A stretch of 64,000 nucleotides of DNA. Source: an uncultured bacterium (GTDB lineage Bacteria; Cyanobacteriota; Vampirovibrionia; Gastranaerophilales; Gastranaerophilaceae). Shown piece by piece: positions 36,318-45,600 of this stretch. Under the pieces are notes generated by a model, which had not been told where the DNA came from, ran no database searches, and saw only the letters and a program-made list of their open reading frames with translations. Numbering within the stretch: the stretch's first letter is position 1; each line of letters starts with the position of its first letter. Both the position numbers and the translations under genes were made by a program. The stretch lies in assembly GCA_900551915.1 (NCBI GenBank), contig URXT01000006.1, forward strand, positions 26,436-90,435, in the 5' to 3' direction.

Positions 36318-36878
36318 ATGAATATAGAAAAATTAACTAAGAGATTAAAAGAATTTACCCTTGATGATATAGAATTGATAGCAGAATGCGATTGCAAAAC
36401 AGAGCTTGAACAGCTTTTGAACAGCAATAAAATACTTTTTAAAAACGGAATTTATAAATACAATGAGGAAACGAAAACAGGAGAAAATTATGAAATATTC
36501 AGCCCGCTAAAGAATAAACACCTAAAAATTAGTATAGAAGATGCAAAAGAATATTTTATGAAAAATTATGTCAAAAAATACTGCAAATTCGAGACCTACA
36601 GGAACTATAACGCAATTTTCAATTTTAATATTATACCTTTTATAAACTGTTATTACCTGCATGAAATTGATATTGAGTCGATAAAAGAACTTTTTAAAGT
36701 CTGCGAATTAAGACGCCTAAAGCCCCGCAGAATTAAAAACACAATGGCACTTCTAAATCAATTGATAAAATATTTCCAACACCTTGGAGTGATTGATAGG
36801 AGTTGTGTTTATCAGGTTAAAAAAGTACAAGACAAAAACCATTTTGGAATAGAAAACTTAATTTTTGAGGGATTTTAA
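36318..36878 (+). CDS. Protein resembling a recombinase core-binding domain, no catalytic part
   Basis: A 186-residue protein. Residues ~85-165 (FETYRNYNAIFNFNIIPFI, then IDIESIKELFKVCELRRLKPRRIKNTMALLNQLIKYFQHLGVI) closely resemble the four-helix SAM-like core-binding domain of tyrosine recombinases. No Arg-His-Arg-Tyr catalytic domain follows. It may be an accessory DNA-binding factor of the transposition module. AAAGG lies eight bases before ATG. Its stop overlaps the next gene's ATG (TAATG). Confidence 0.55.
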   Translation: MNIEKLTKRLKEFTLDDIELIAECDCKTELEQLLNSNKILFKNGIYKYNEETKTGENYEIFSPLKNKHLKISIEDAKEYFMKNYVKKYCKFETYRNYNAIFNFNIIPFINCYYLHEIDIESIKELFKVCELRRLKPRRIKNTMALLNQLIKYFQHLGVIDRSCVYQVKKVQDKNHFGIENLIFEGF

Positions 36879-37276
36879 TGAGTAAAATGAAATTATTTAA
36901 ACAAGCAGAGCAAATGTTTTTAAAAGGCCTGACCGTTAGTGAAATCTCTTTAGAACTTGAGATTGCAAAAAGAACTTTGTTTTACTGGAAAAAGCAATAT
37001 GATTGGGATAAAAAGCGAAAAGAATCAATGTATGATAAATCCCAGTTCAAAGAGGATTTGCAAAAGTTTGCACAAAAACTAATGGATAAAATCGCAAACA
37101 GTAATAAAACTAACAGCCAAATAAGCCAAGCAGAGTACTATTCCCTTGTGAATATTTTGAACTTCCTCCCTGAATTAAAAGAAAACAATACTCAAAACGA
37201 AACACCTCAAATAAAAACCGAACTTGCTCCGGACTTCATCCGTCAAATCGAGCGTGAAATTTTAGGTATAGAGTAA
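36878..37276 (+). CDS. Small-terminase-like helix-turn-helix protein (DUF1804-like)
   Basis: A 132-residue protein with an N-terminal helix-turn-helix (FKQAEQMFLKGLTVSEISLELEIAKRTLFYWKKQYDWDKKR). This is the form found in phage small terminase subunits and Mu-type DUF1804 proteins, in which a KxxYDWD/W motif follows the recognition helix. The rest is a helical, probably oligomerising tail. It is coupled to the preceding gene. The large terminase and portal genes that should follow in a phage are missing, so it is a relic or an adapted regulator. Confidence 0.6.
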   Translation: MSKMKLFKQAEQMFLKGLTVSEISLELEIAKRTLFYWKKQYDWDKKRKESMYDKSQFKEDLQKFAQKLMDKIANSNKTNSQISQAEYYSLVNILNFLPELKENNTQNETPQIKTELAPDFIRQIEREILGIE

Positions 37277-37373
37277 ATTAATTGCTAAAGTTTTGTATAA
37301 AATTTCGCAAGTTTGATATATTTAGTCAGAAGTATAAAAGGTTTATACGGGTTTATGCTATTATAATTGTGTT

Positions 37374-39956
37374 ATGGCAAAAGATTTCCGTATATTTTTA
37401 AAAGGTGAAGAATGTACTAATAAAGTTATTAGATACCAAAAAGTTGGAAATAAATATAACATTATATTTAATAATGGAAAACAATATACTTATGCTGGAT
37501 ATAATGTTGAAATAATTGAATCTGAACTAAAGAATAAAGAAGCAAAAAATTGTTTTGAGTATTTAAAAGATATAGCTAATGCCATCGGATTAACAAAAAA
37601 CGGTGAAAATATTTTATTATCTAATTATAACAAAATAGATTTTATCGACAGCAATAGCATGCTGGCCAAATTTATAAGTCAAAAGCAGCCTAACAAAGAT
37701 TATAAATTAAAGCAAAATATTGTTTATCCGTTCGGTTTTAATAATAGCCAAGCTTTAGCTGTCAATAGAGCATTATCAAATGCATTAAGTATAATTCAAG
37801 GCCCTCCAGGTACTGGGAAAACTCAAACTATTTTAAATATTATTGCAAACATTGTAATGTCAGGACAGAGTGTTGCAGTTGTTTCCAGTAATAATTCTGC
37901 AACTAAAAATGTATTAGATAAACTAAAAAAATATGATGTTGATTTTATTGCTGCGTTTTTAGGAAATCTGGAAAACAAACAAGAATTTATTAAATCCCAA
38001 TCAGAAATACCTAATATTTCAAACTGGAAAATAAATGCGGAACAATTTACAGAATTAAACAATAAATTAAAAGATGATTATAAAGAATTACAAGAAAAAT
38101 TAGACATACAAAATAAATTAGCCTTACTAAAGCAGGAATTTTCCAATGTAGAATTAGAGCAAAAACATTTTTTAGAGTATTATAAAACTCTTGAAGTAAA
38201 ACAAGAGCCTAGATGTATAAGAAATTCTAAATCATCTTTAGAAATGATAGATATGATCTTTGCATGTGAAAATTATGAAGAAATTTCTCACGATAATATT
38301 GTAATAAAAATTCTTTTAATTATTTTTGAATATTTAAAGTTTTGGAATAGAAAACGACTAATATTGCATAATTTAATTAGGAAAAAGAAATATACTTTAG
38401 ACTTTTTAAAAGCTCAATTTCAACAAAAATTTTATGAATTAAAGACACAAGAATTAAAATCAGAGATAAAAAAACTAAATGATAATTTATTAAACTATGA
38501 TTTTGCTTCAAAAATGAAGGCTTATTCAGAGCTTTCAGCAAAAATGTTTAAACATTATTTAAGCGTAAAATATAACAATCTTGGTAGAGAGAGGTATAAA
38601 TTAGAAGATTTGAAGCTAAAATCTGATTCATTTATAGACGATTATCCTGTAATATTAAGTACAACCTATTCTTTAAAAAATTGTCTATCAAATGATGTTA
38701 TGTATGATTACATTATTATCGATGAGGCCTCTCAAGTTGATCTATGTACTGGAGCTTTAGCATTGGCCTGTGCAAGAAAAGCTATTATTGTAGGGGATTT
38801 AAAACAACTACCTAATGTCGTTAATAATAAAACGGCAGAAATAACAGAGAACATTTTTAAACAATATCAATTAAATGAAGCATATCGATATAAAAATCAC
38901 TGTTTGTTATCCTCTATTACAGAATTATTTAAAAATGCACCTAAAACACTATTAAAAGAGCATTATCGTTGTCATCCTAAAATTATTGAATTTTGTAATA
39001 AGAAATTTTATAACAATGAATTAATTATTTTAAGTGATGTAAAAAGTAGCAGAATGCCTTTAGTTTTGTGTTATACAACTGAAGGTAATCATGCTCGTAA
39101 TCATTATAACCAAAGACAAATAGACATGATTGTAAATGAAATTATTCCCCAATACAACATATGCATTGATGATAATTCCTTGGGTATTGTAACACCATAT
39201 CGGAATCAAACTGAGGCATTACAGAAAACTTTTAAAAACACTACCGTTAAGGCTGATACTGTAGATAAGTTTCAAGGGCAAGAAAATAAGGTTATAATTA
39301 TTTCTACCGTAGATAATGAAATAAGTGATTTTACAGATAATCCTAATCGTCTTAATGTTGCAATATCAAGAGCTATTGAACAATTAATCCTAGTCATTAA
39401 TCCTAATGAAATGAGTAAGGATAAAAATATAAATGATCTTGTAAATTACATCAAATATAATAATTTAGAAATTTATGATAGTAAATTATATTCAGTATTT
39501 GATTATCTTTATAAATGTTATGAACAGAGAAAACAAGAAATTTTAAAAAAACATAAAAAAATATCGCAATATGATAGTGAAAACTTAATGTATATTTTTA
39601 TCAATAAAATTATTAATAAGTATTACCCGAATCAATTTAATGTAACTCCACATGTAATGTTAAAAACTATTTTAAAAGATAAGTCTTTATTAACTACCAA
39701 TAGAGAACTACAGTATGTGCTTAATAGCTTAACTCACATTGACTTTCTTATTTATAAAAACATTGATAAATCTCCATTTTTAGCGATAGAAGTAGATGGC
39801 TATAAATACCATTCTGAAGGAACTAAACAAGCTCAAAGAGACATTTTAAAAAATGAAATTCTTAAAAAGTATGGTATTCCTTTGTTAAGATTTAAAACCA
39901 ATGGTAGTAACGAGAAAGAAATTTTAATTAAAACAATTGATGATATAAAATACTAA
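37374..39956 (+). CDS. SF1 helicase fused to a DUF2726-like nuclease domain
   Basis: An 860-residue protein. An N-terminal ~110 residues of unknown fold precede an Upf1/Dna2-like (COG1112) SF1 helicase: GPPGTGKTQT (143-152), a long coiled-coil insert (~215-420), IIIDEASQVD (motif II, ~447), VGDLKQLP (III), VTPYRNQ, VDKFQGQE and LNVAISRA (VI). The C-terminal ~100 residues (DFLIYKN...FLAIEVDGYKYH...QRDILKNEILKKYGIPLLRF) match DUF2726/restriction-like nuclease domains with the D-ExD motif. A TATAAT lies 6 bases before ATG, so it may be leaderless. Helicase-nuclease fusions of this class are typical of defence cargo. Confidence 0.85.
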   Translation: MAKDFRIFLKGEECTNKVIRYQKVGNKYNIIFNNGKQYTYAGYNVEIIESELKNKEAKNCFEYLKDIANAIGLTKNGENILLSNYNKIDFIDSNSMLAKFISQKQPNKDYKLKQNIVYPFGFNNSQALAVNRALSNALSIIQGPPGTGKTQTILNIIANIVMSGQSVAVVSSNNSATKNVLDKLKKYDVDFIAAFLGNLENKQEFIKSQSEIPNISNWKINAEQFTELNNKLKDDYKELQEKLDIQNKLALLKQEFSNVELEQKHFLEYYKTLEVKQEPRCIRNSKSSLEMIDMIFACENYEEISHDNIVIKILLIIFEYLKFWNRKRLILHNLIRKKKYTLDFLKAQFQQKFYELKTQELKSEIKKLNDNLLNYDFASKMKAYSELSAKMFKHYLSVKYNNLGRERYKLEDLKLKSDSFIDDYPVILSTTYSLKNCLSNDVMYDYIIIDEASQVDLCTGALALACARKAIIVGDLKQLPNVVNNKTAEITENIFKQYQLNEAYRYKNHCLLSSITELFKNAPKTLLKEHYRCHPKIIEFCNKKFYNNELIILSDVKSSRMPLVLCYTTEGNHARNHYNQRQIDMIVNEIIPQYNICIDDNSLGIVTPYRNQTEALQKTFKNTTVKADTVDKFQGQENKVIIISTVDNEISDFTDNPNRLNVAISRAIEQLILVINPNEMSKDKNINDLVNYIKYNNLEIYDSKLYSVFDYLYKCYEQRKQEILKKHKKISQYDSENLMYIFINKIINKYYPNQFNVTPHVMLKTILKDKSLLTTNRELQYVLNSLTHIDFLIYKNIDKSPFLAIEVDGYKYHSEGTKQAQRDILKNEILKKYGIPLLRFKTNGSNEKEILIKTIDDIKY

Positions 39957-40039
39957 ATAGTAGTCTTTACACTAGTTTATTTTTTGCTTTCATTTTGAAA
40001 CGCTCCATTTCAGATACCGCTTACTAAGTTGTTACATTC

Positions 40040-40249
40040 TTAACTTTTTGCTTTGCAAAAATCATCTTCAAACCCTCTTATATTATCAAGTTCTATATTG
40101 TATCTTTTGCCTTGCTTATTTACACAAGTGGCAAAATCAACTTCGCCATCGGCAAACTTGTTTTTCCAAATACAAATCAGCAATCCGATTTCTTGAGTCT
40201 TTAGGTTTAAAACCCTTGTTCCATAAAGCGTATAATTTTTTTCCGCCAT
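40040..40249 (-). CDS. Small hypothetical protein, Mu-like element
   Basis: A 69-residue beta-rich protein (LYGTRVLNLKTQEIGLLICIWKNK) with GAAAGGA before ATG. It could be an SH3-like or restriction-inhibitor-sized protein. Its ATG overlaps the stop of the upstream gene, so the two form a unit. The function is unknown. Confidence 0.5.
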   Translation of the reverse strand: MAEKNYTLYGTRVLNLKTQEIGLLICIWKNKFADGEVDFATCVNKQGKRYNIELDNIRGFEDDFCKAKS

Positions 40250-40464
40250 TATTCTTTCCTTTCGATTATCAAATTTGAATAGATCTCATCAGGCTTATCT
40301 GGATCTATTAAAAATTTCTTCATAAATGCAAATCTTTCACCGTAAGCATTTTCACAAATTACGGTGTCGAAGTTGTAAAATCCAATTATTTTGTAATACT
40401 CATTATCAGCGTTTTCAAAGCCTTTAATCTTTTTAAGTTTGTATTTTTTGCCTAATTCAATCAT
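40249..40464 (-). CDS. Small hypothetical protein, Mu-like element
   Basis: A 71-residue basic/acidic beta-rich protein (YKLKKIKGFENADNEYYKIIGFYNFDTVICENAYGERFAFMKKF). It is similar in build to the protein encoded just downstream, and both could be small DNA-mimic or adaptor proteins. It has AGGGG upstream of ATG. Nothing is recognised. Confidence 0.5.
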   Translation of the reverse strand: MIELGKKYKLKKIKGFENADNEYYKIIGFYNFDTVICENAYGERFAFMKKFLIDPDKPDEIYSNLIIERKE

Positions 40465-40603
40465 TGCTACCCCTTGCCAGCAATGACATATATCACTCTC
40501 AATGGGTTAAATATCAAGTAAGTAAACACAAAACGTATCATTCAGACACAGTTCATTTTTTGAACACATTTTGAACGGTATTAAAACTGGATTAAAACAC
40601 CAT

Positions 40604-40828
40604 TTAAAAATTCTTGTTATCAGGATAATTAATAAAATAAGCGTTTACAGTATCAGAATCTCGTCTTAAATTTTCGACGACTGGAGTAAGATTATATAGC
40701 TCTTCAATCTCTTGTTGTGTCCTGCAAAAATAATCAATTACAGTGACTGTGTTGTAAATCCGCTCAGCTAGTTTTTCCAACTTCCTAAAATCTTTTTGCT
40801 TAATGCGATATTTCTTATTTTTACTCAT
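40604..40828 (-). CDS. Small hypothetical protein, Mu-like element
   Basis: A 74-residue, helical, Lys/Glu-rich protein preceded by an excellent AAAGGAGG site. Residues ~10-45 would form a long helix pair (IKQKDFRKLEKLAERIYNTVTVIDYFCRTQQEIEELYNL). It starts right against the remnant of the virion-morphogenesis gene on the other strand, so it sits at a deletion junction. Confidence 0.5.
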   Translation of the reverse strand: MSKNKKYRIKQKDFRKLEKLAERIYNTVTVIDYFCRTQQEIEELYNLTPVVENLRRDSDTVNAYFINYPDNKNF

Positions 40829-40854
40829 ACGACCTCCTTTTTAGGTGTCGTATT

Positions 40855-41148
40855 CATTACTCGAAAGATATTAAATATCAAGACAAATTATTACTTATTA
40901 CAAAAGAATTAAATAAGAAGAAAAAAGGCTGGAATGGCTTAAGTAGATTATTATCTCCCATTAGCACATTTTATGACAATGATTCTGCTGTTATTGGCAC
41001 AAATCTTGATTATGCTGCAATTCATCAACTTGGAGGCCAAGCCGGTAAAAATCAATCTGTAACCATACCTACAAGACCTTATTTACAACTTAGAAATGAC
41101 GACTTTGAAGAAATCCTTAATATGACCGAAAGATTTTTAAGAAAATAA
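40855..41148 (+). pseudogene. C-terminal remnant of a phage virion-morphogenesis (gpG-like) gene
   Basis: There is no start codon, but the frame to TAA 41146-41148 reads ...KKKKGWNGLSRLLSPIS..., VIGTNLDYAAIHQLGGQ, VTIPTRPYLQL, FEEILNMTERFLRK. This succession (VGTN-YAAIHQxGG-IPxRPxL) is the signature of the Phage_tail_S/Mu gpG family, which completes heads and tails in Mu-type phages. The N-terminal third is missing, replaced by a minus-strand small gene. It shows that a fuller Mu-like prophage once stood here. Confidence 0.75.
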
Positions 41149-41225
41149 TATTAAATTAAATCTTGTTAGATTGTTTTATAGTTATCAATATATCATAGAC
41201 AAATTTAATTAAAGGAGGTTAGTTT

Positions 41226-41825
41226 ATGATATACGGGTACATTAGAGTTAGCACAGATGTGCAAACAGTTGAAAATCAAAGGTTTGAAATTGAACAATAT
41301 GCTATAAAAAATAGTTTAATTGTTAATGGTTGGATAGAAGAAACAATATCTGGAACAAAAGCTTATAATAAAAGAGCTTTAGGAAAATTGTTAAAAAAGG
41401 TTAAAAAAGATGATTTAATTATTTGTTCTGAGTTGTCCAGATTAGGTCGTAATCTTTTTATGATTATGGAAATTTTAAATATTTGTATGCAAAAAGAATG
41501 CAAAGTTTGGACAATAAAAGATGGTTATAGGTTAGGGGATGATATACAATCCAAAGTTCTTGCTTTTGCATTTGGATTATCAGCAGAGATAGAACGCAAT
41601 TTGATTTCTCAAAGGACAAAAGAAGCATTGGCAAGAAAGAAAGCTGAAGGCACAATTTTGGGGCGTCCTAAAGGAGCAAAAAGTAGTTATTTAAAGTTAT
41701 CATCAAAAGATAAAAAAATAAGGGAATTATACAACGGCAAGGTTTCTAAGAGTGAAATAGCTCGTATTCTTGGTGTACATAGAATTACTGTTTCTAATTA
41801 TATAAAGAGATACATTATAAATTAA
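41226..41825 (+). CDS. Serine recombinase (DNA invertase/resolvase)
   Basis: A 199-residue resolvase/invertase. The catalytic Ser is in YIRVSTDVQTVENQ (about residue 9) and active-site arginines in CSELSRLGRNLF. The long E-helix follows (FAFGLSAEIERNLISQRTKEALARKKAEG), then GRPKGAKSS and a C-terminal helix-turn-helix (SKSEIARILGVHRITVSNYIKRY). The size and domain order fit Pin/Hin/Mpi-type invertases. AAAGGAGG precedes ATG. It directly abuts the silent specificity cassette, and it most likely catalyses the inversion between the 293-bp repeats. Confidence 0.93.
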   Translation: MIYGYIRVSTDVQTVENQRFEIEQYAIKNSLIVNGWIEETISGTKAYNKRALGKLLKKVKKDDLIICSELSRLGRNLFMIMEILNICMQKECKVWTIKDGYRLGDDIQSKVLAFAFGLSAEIERNLISQRTKEALARKKAEGTILGRPKGAKSSYLKLSSKDKKIRELYNGKVSKSEIARILGVHRITVSNYIKRYIIN

Positions 41826-42689
41826 TTGAGCGTTTATATTAGTCAAAATTCTATTCCGCAGAAGTTTGATTCTAGCAGTTGGTGTATTTTGAATCCAATT
41901 GAACAAAGTATTAAAAATAAAATAGAAAGTATCGGTACACCGCTAAAAGATTGGGATATAAATATCAATTATGGCGTTAAAACTGGTTTAAATGAGGCAT
42001 TTATTATAGACGGTGCCAAAAAAGATGAATTAATCGCACAAGATCCAAAAAGTGCCGAAATTATACGACCGATTTTACGTGGCAGAGATATTCAAAGATA
42101 TTCCTATAATTTCGCTGATAAATGGATTATTAATACCCATAATGGAAGCAAAACTCAAAAACGAATCGATATTAATGAATATCCTGCTATAAAAGAACAT
42201 TTAGATAATTACTATGACAAATTAGTCAAAAGAGATGACCAAGGTGATACTCCTTATAATTTGAGATGTTGTGCTTATATGGACGATTTTAATAAACAAA
42301 TAATTTCTTGGCAACGAATTACACAAAAACCAACTTTCTGCCTTACAGAACCAAAGATGATTGTTTTAGATAGTATGGCTTTTTTGAGTAATATTGGACG
42401 CCAGAAATATTGGTTATTGGCTGTTTTAAACTCAGATTTAATTTATTTTTGGGCAAAATTAAATGTACATGAATATGGTGATACTGGTTTTAGATTATCA
42501 AATCAATATGTAGAACAAATTACAATACCTCGGATAGAAGAAGAATTACTAGAAAAAATTAATAATTTAATTATTAGTCAGATTAAAGAATTTAGTAATA
42601 CGAATGAGGGAAAAATACAGAAATTAATTTATCAAATATATAAAATTTCTGATGAAGAAATAAAAATCATAAATAGTCGTATTAAATGA
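41826..42689 (+). CDS. Silent alternative target-recognition cassette of the methyltransferase
   Basis: A frame of 287 codons starting at a TTG directly after the invertase stop. Its first 100 residues (YISQNSIPQKFDSSSWCIL ... RGRDIQRYSYNFADKW) are identical to residues ~863-960 of the methyltransferase encoded on the other strand. After that the sequence differs but keeps the same TaqI-C-like plan (INEYPAIKEHL, DDFNKQIISWQRI, LAVLNSDLIYFW, FRLSNQYVEQITIPRI). It has no proper ribosome site or methylase domain and is best read as a stored specificity module. Weak read-through expression from the invertase mRNA is possible. Confidence 0.8.
   Translation: MSVYISQNSIPQKFDSSSWCILNPIEQSIKNKIESIGTPLKDWDININYGVKTGLNEAFIIDGAKKDELIAQDPKSAEIIRPILRGRDIQRYSYNFADKWIINTHNGSKTQKRIDINEYPAIKEHLDNYYDKLVKRDDQGDTPYNLRCCAYMDDFNKQIISWQRITQKPTFCLTEPKMIVLDSMAFLSNIGRQKYWLLAVLNSDLIYFWAKLNVHEYGDTGFRLSNQYVEQITIPRIEEELLEKINNLIISQIKEFSNTNEGKIQKLIYQIYKISDEEIKIINSRIK
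41833..42125 (+). repeat. Left arm of the 293-bp inverted repeat
   Basis: Identical over 293 bp to the reverse complement of 43332-43624; one mismatch (41832) and then TTGAGC extend it outward. It encodes the shared N-terminal part of the recognition domain. Confidence 0.93.
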
Positions 42690-42692
42690 TTA

Positions 42693-45600
42693 CTATGTGT
42701 TTTTTAGCATAAGTTCATAGATATATGATTTTTCTGTCTGAGTAATATTGTATAACTCAAAAACCAATTCATCTATTTCAATTTGCGTATCATTATCAAT
42801 TTCTGTCTGCCAAACTTTTTGTAATAAAAGCTCGATTTGTTGTATGATTTTACTATTCCTATTTCGTTGGATCATTGGAAATTGTTCTATAAGATTTTTT
42901 TGCAATCCTCTACTACCTGGTCCAAGTAAATTACAATAGCCATTATCTAATAAGTATTCAGATAATTTTGAATTTAAAATACCTAAAAAATATAAATTAT
43001 TTTCTAATGGCATAAAAAATGTTGTTTTATCAAGATAAAAATTTTCATCTACAGCACAAAAACGAGGATAATTTCTTCTTCCATAAAAATATATTTTTAT
43101 AGTTTCTGCCCAAACTAATTTCTGTTTAGAAAAATCGTCCCAATAAGCTATACTATCTTGGGTTTCAAACCATTTATTGCAAGTCTTTTTTCTTGCATTG
43201 TTTCCTTCAATACCATCGATATTTTTTTCTCCAGATTGTTCCAATATTCGTTTATCAAAGGATAGTAAATACTCCTTTATTGCAGGATATTCATCTATAT
43301 TGTAATGTCGACTCGGAAAGGTCGCTATTAACCATTTATCAGCGAAATTATAGGAATATCTTTGAATATCTCTGCCACGTAAAATCGGTCGTATAATTTC
43401 GGCACTTTTTGGATCTTGTGCGATTAATTCATCTTTTTTGGCACCGTCTATAATAAATGCCTCATTTAAACCAGTTTTAACGCCATAATTGATATTTATA
43501 TCCCAATCTTTTAGCGGTGTACCGATACTTTCTATTTTATTTTTAATACTTTGTTCAATTGGATTCAAAATACACCAACTGCTAGAATCAAACTTCTGCG
43601 GAATAGAATTTTGACTAATATAAATGCTCAAATTATTTAGACGTTTCATTTTTGATTCGATAGTGCAAGCCATTGTATTTCGAAGGTTTTGTGATTTTTG
43701 AACTAATAATATATTTACATCTACTGTTGCTGTTTCAAATACACTAACTCCCCCAAAATCAATTAATCTTATAGGATTTGTTTTAGTAGCAAAATAAGTT
43801 CTTAATTTTTCACCATAACCTGCTCTCATCCATTTATTTGAAGTTATATAACAAAGACAGCCATTTTTTCTTAAAATATCAATGCCCTTTTCATAAAATA
43901 AACAATAGATATCCCCATTTGAATCATGAACTTTAAATCCAGCATCTTTATATAATTTTTGAACAGGATCTCCTTTAAATTTTTGCAACTGTACATATGG
44001 AGGATTGCCTATTACTATATCAAAGCCACCATTATCAAACGCATCTGCAAAAAACAGTTGCCATGGGAAGAAATTTCTGTTTCCTTTATTTTGTGCGAAA
44101 TTTCTAATCTTTTCTTCGTAGAAATCTTTTGATTTCCCTTCTTTTTCTGCTTTTTCTTCAAATTTTGTTTTAACAAGTTCAATAATTAAATCTTCAATTT
44201 CTTGTTTTATTTCTCTTTTTTTTGTTGCATATGGGGTTTTCAAAAATTCATGTTGCTTTTGAGATATTTTTTCAGTTATTTTTTCGCTTTTAGATGCAAA
44301 CAAATCTAGTTGTTTTTCCGTTGGCTGATTTGCAACTATTTCATCAAAATCAATACCTTCATAGCTAGTAATTAGCGAGTTTCCTTGCATTATTTTATAA
44401 TCTAGGTTTGGAAGAGGTTTTATATTTGCTGTATTTTCTTCATCAACTACTAACGACAGCCAAAATCTTAACTTGGCTATTTCTACTGCACCTGGATCAA
44501 TATCAACACCATAAATTGATTTTTCTATGGCGTTTCTTTTTAAGTCATATACAGCTCTATCTGGTTTTCCTATATATTTACTTAATGTCGCTCTAACACG
44601 TACAATTTCATTCATCATTCCAACAGGGAAAGCACCAGAACCTATCGCTGGATCGCAAACTTTTATTGTAGAAAGAGCTTCATCTATAATACTTGCCGAA
44701 TTTATAATTGAATCAGGCATTGTTTCTTTGACATTTGAATTAGAATAAATAGAATCACCTTTTCGAATTAAAAAAGAAATATCCTCTCTAGAAAAATTCT
44801 CCTCGAAAATTTCTTCCGTTAAAACCATTTGTTTTATTTTATTTTTCTTAAATAAAGATTGCTGTTCTGCTTGTTTTTCTGAGGAAAGTTTGACTATTTT
44901 GGTATTTAATTTGTTATAAAGATAATTAATCAAACTTTCTTGACACATATAGTGTACAATTTCTCGAGGAGTATAAAATGCCCCATTACCTTTTCTTGTA
45001 TTTTCAGGAAGCAAATTTTCAAAAACTTTACCGAGCATTTCAGGGTCAACAGCTACTTCTTTTTCTAATGGTTCATCTTCTTTCACTGTAAAATTGTATA
45101 AATCAAAAGTATCAAAAATATCTTTAAAAATACCGTTATCTATAGTTAAATTGGTTACTTCATATTCATAACCGTTAACTGGTTCAAATAAACCTCCATT
45201 TAAGAAAGGAATTCTACAATTTAACCTATCAAACCAATCATTATTTTCTCTTTTTTGTGCAAGAGCTTCATAAAATAAATGTTCCAATACATCATTAAAA
45301 AAATTATCGTAATTTGATATATAACGCTTATCTTTTTCAAAAACATTTCTTAAAAATTTTTTATCACCCTGTCCCCAAATTCCATCTTTAGGAACTCCAA
45401 GCCAACCTTTTTTTTGAATAAAGTATAAAAATACGAGTTGCCCCATTGTTTTTTTTGCAAAATCTTCTTTTATAATTGAATGTTCATCAAAATCTCGTTT
45501 AATATCTTTATCTGTATCATAGAGCCTAGTTAATTCGTTTAACAATTTCCCATATAATTCTTTGTACTTCTCAAAAAACTCTTTTGAAACTTTTTCAATA

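Larger units (their letters stand above)
32473..41148 (+). mobile_element. Decayed Mu-like transposable element with helicase cargo
   Basis: The element has ordered Mu-type early genes (DDE transposase, AAA ATPase, small-terminase-like protein). It ends in the C-terminal fragment of a virion-morphogenesis gene (gpG-like). Between lie a helicase-nuclease and three small minus-strand genes; capsid and most tail genes are absent. The left end is placed near the repeated TTGCACT sites. The right end is not identified; 41148 is only the last recognisable phage codon. Confidence 0.65.
41833..43624. other. Predicted invertible specificity switch (inverton)
   Basis: Two 293-bp identical inverted arms (41833-42125 and 43332-43624) bound 1,206 bp. 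That core holds two alternative C-terminal target-recognition segments, convergent, with stop codons only 3 bp apart. Inversion would replace the last 212 residues of the methyltransferase by 187 different ones without breaking the frame. The serine recombinase gene is next to the left arm. Confidence 0.85.

Noticed and set aside
40604-40828. Antitoxin for a nearby toxin
   Set aside because: No toxin partner or antitoxin fold is recognisable in the three small minus-strand genes, so no function was assigned.
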